DNA from: HGM04593 sp045661225
GTDB taxonomy: Bacteria; Bacteroidota; Bacteroidia; Bacteroidales; Bacteroidaceae
Direction: 5' to 3'
Length of the DNA: 64,000 bases
Assembly (NCBI GenBank): GCA_045661225.1
Contig: JAZRFF010000010.1
Location: forward strand, 1 to 64,000
Shown one piece after another: positions 62,685 through 64,000 of the stretch (position 1 is its first letter; every line of letters begins with the position of its first letter). A model generated the notes under the pieces. It saw only the letters and a program-made list of their open reading frames with translations, searched no databases and was not told the origin of the DNA. The position numbers and the translations under genes are program-made.

Positions 62685-63059
62685 ATGAATATAATAATTT
62701 CAGCAAGCATTCTTGTGTTTATATTAGGCGGTTTTTTAATACTGCGCCGTTTCCGCACCGTCAACGTCACAGACGACCACCACGACCACCACGACGGTGA
62801 AGACGGCGTTTGCTGCGGAAAGCACACAAACTGCGCAAAGGGTTACGACAACAGCAACCTTTATTTTGACGATGAAGAGCTCGACCGCTTCAAAGGCGTA
62901 AAACCCGAGGAGTATACCGACACCGACATTGAAGAGTTCCGTCAGGTTCTGTATACGATGAAAGAAGATGAGGTTGACACCTGGGTACACTGTCTTCAGA
63001 CACGTGGCATAGAACTGCCGACCGAGGTTAAAGAAGAGGTGCTGCTGATGCTTCAGTAA
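62685..63059 (+). CDS. Small membrane protein with His/Cys-rich segment
   Basis: 124 residues from ATG 62685 (the frame opens 9 codons earlier, across the -7 region). A single N-terminal membrane helix (IIISASILVFILGGFLIL) is followed by a charged, His-rich stretch (DDHHDHHDGEDG) and CCGKHTNCAKG, which could bind a metal. The rest is acidic and helical (LYFDDEELDRFKGV). I recall this as a conserved Bacteroidales family of unknown function. The PorW/SprE-like gene follows 81 bases later and may be co-transcribed. Confidence 0.75.
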   Translation: MNIIISASILVFILGGFLILRRFRTVNVTDDHHDHHDGEDGVCCGKHTNCAKGYDNSNLYFDDEELDRFKGVKPEEYTDTDIEEFRQVLYTMKEDEVDTWVHCLQTRGIELPTEVKEEVLLMLQ

Positions 63060-63140
63060 CACATTGCGAGAACTATACAGCCGACAAAGACAATAAAAAG
63101 TCTTAATTAGAGTTTCTAAATAAACACAACCATTAGCCGC

Positions 63141-64000
63141 GTGAGAAAAAGCACAATATACATACTATTATTGCTGGTTGCCATCATAGGCTTGCACAGC
63201 TGCTCAGGGCGCAGAAAAAACACTGCCGCCTCGCGTGCATACCACTCATTCACGGCGCGCTACAACACATTCTACAATGGCAACATCGCCTACAAGAAAG
63301 GCCTAAAGGCGCAAAAAACAGGACACAAGGACAATTATCTCGAGCAGTTGCCGCTGTTGATTATCAGCAATGAAAATACACGCAAGCAGGGAGGAAACGA
63401 TTACGACAAAGCCATTGAAAAAGCACAAAAGGCAATAAAAAACCACTCAATAAAAAGAAAGCCCAAGAAACCGGCCGGGAAGAAACTATCCGAGAAGAAA
63501 AAAAGATTCTACGCTCAAAAAGAGTTCAACCCATTCTTGTGGAAAGCCTGGTTTATGATGGCCGACGCCCAGATGCAGAAAGGCGAATTTACCGAGGCTG
63601 CAAGCACTTACATATACATCACAAGGCTATACGAGAATAACCGTGACATTGTCGCGCGAGCACGCATAGGCCTTGCCAACTGTTACAGCGAGCTTGACTG
63701 GCTGTACGAGGCCGAGGATATTCTGCGCAGCGCGCAACGCGACACAATCCCCGGCGCGCTCAAGGAGGAGTACGCCCAAGCAAGAGCCAACCTATTGCTC
63801 AAGCAGGAACGCATTGCCGAGGCTATACCCGAGATTAAAACAGGAATGAAACGCAGCGGCAGCACCGCACTCGACAAAGCGCGCGAATATTACCTGCTGG
63901 GACAGTTATACGCAGCCACCGGCGACAAGAAAGCCGCATACAAGAGTTTCGGCAAGACTATATCAAAAAGCCCGCCTTACGAACTTGAGTTCAACGCGCG
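63141..64000 (+). CDS. PorW/SprE-like T9SS lipoprotein with TPRs (truncated by window edge)
   Basis: An open frame without stops runs from GTG 63141 to the edge (about 286 residues). Lipobox LHSC gives Cys near residue 21, then SRAYHSFTARYNTFYNG and NGNIAYKKG, a segment typical of PorW/SprE, the lipoprotein linked to type IX secretion in Porphyromonas and Flavobacterium. Helical TPR-like repeats follow (FNPFLWKAWFMMADAQMQKG, ARARIGLANCYSELDWLYEA). Its presence fits the two T9SS cargo proteins in the window (28168, 48848). Start chosen because it places a good signal peptide; no ATG is available. Confidence 0.85.
   Translation, partial: MRKSTIYILLLLVAIIGLHSCSGRRKNTAASRAYHSFTARYNTFYNGNIAYKKGLKAQKTGHKDNYLEQLPLLIISNENTRKQGGNDYDKAIEKAQKAIKNHSIKRKPKKPAGKKLSEKKKRFYAQKEFNPFLWKAWFMMADAQMQKGEFTEAASTYIYITRLYENNRDIVARARIGLANCYSELDWLYEAEDILRSAQRDTIPGALKEEYAQARANLLLKQERIAEAIPEIKTGMKRSGSTALDKAREYYLLGQLYAATGDKKAAYKSFGKTISKSPPYELEFNA

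Overview
The window comes from a Bacteroidales bacterium (phylum Bacteroidota). Evidence: many intergenic regions carry the Bacteroidota promoter signature (-7 box TAnnTTTG or TAnnTTCG, often with a TTTG/TTG -33 box about 20 bp upstream) and few Shine-Dalgarno sites. Typical Bacteroidota gene forms are present: a long-form IspG, a MurF-alanine racemase fusion, a TGS-uridine kinase-like nucleoside kinase, a GSCFA protein, an S46 peptidase, class III fructose-bisphosphatase and meso-diaminopimelate dehydrogenase. Two large exported proteins end in type IX secretion (T9SS) sorting domains, and a PorW/SprE-like T9SS lipoprotein starts at the right edge. Genus cannot be fixed from sequence alone.

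Layout. 1-136: right end of an IS3-family insertion sequence. 186-4699 (minus): menA, a CPBP protease, radA and a FAD oxidoreductase, apparently one operon, preceded by three tandem 85-86 bp repeats (4739-4994) that each carry a -7 box pointing at menA. 5077-9281 (plus): an unrecognised gene, thrA and an ECF sigma factor. 9383-17034 (minus): ispG, purE, fbp, rpoN and a nucleoside kinase. 17249-19106 (plus): an ABC-type ATPase plus a DUF4435/TOPRIM protein, a pair resembling the PARIS defence system. 19118-23806 (minus): trkH, trkA, dxs. 24036-28093 (plus): GSCFA protein, murF-alr, NUDIX. 28168-32430 (minus): secreted GH2 beta-galactosidase. 32806-36341: M23 peptidase, SLC6 transporter, small lipoprotein. 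36424-39649 (minus): ddh and pnp. 39744-47657 (plus): TlpA-like lipoprotein lacking the CXXC, greA, HIT protein, pyrC, free-standing MetH activation domain, plsC, S46 peptidase. 47754-53575 (minus): aldo/keto reductase and a 1575-residue CotH/dockerin/T9SS protein. 53953: tRNA-Pro. 54248-58294: accessory-looking locus with a membrane kinase-LRR protein, a putative regulator and two paralogous proteins. 58573-62355 (minus): amidotransferase-dipeptidase fusion, Lrp regulator, two FKBP proteins. 62685-64000 (plus): a His/Cys-rich membrane protein and the start of the PorW/SprE-like gene.

Most of the window is housekeeping: cell wall (MurF-Alr, Ddh, M23, dipeptidase), isoprenoids and quinone (Dxs, IspG, MenA), K+ uptake, amino acid and nucleotide synthesis, RNA turnover. 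Points most worth a second look are the promoter-carrying repeat family (4739-4994, 32471-32610, 44331-44395), the PARIS-like pair, and the kinase-LRR locus at 54248-58395.
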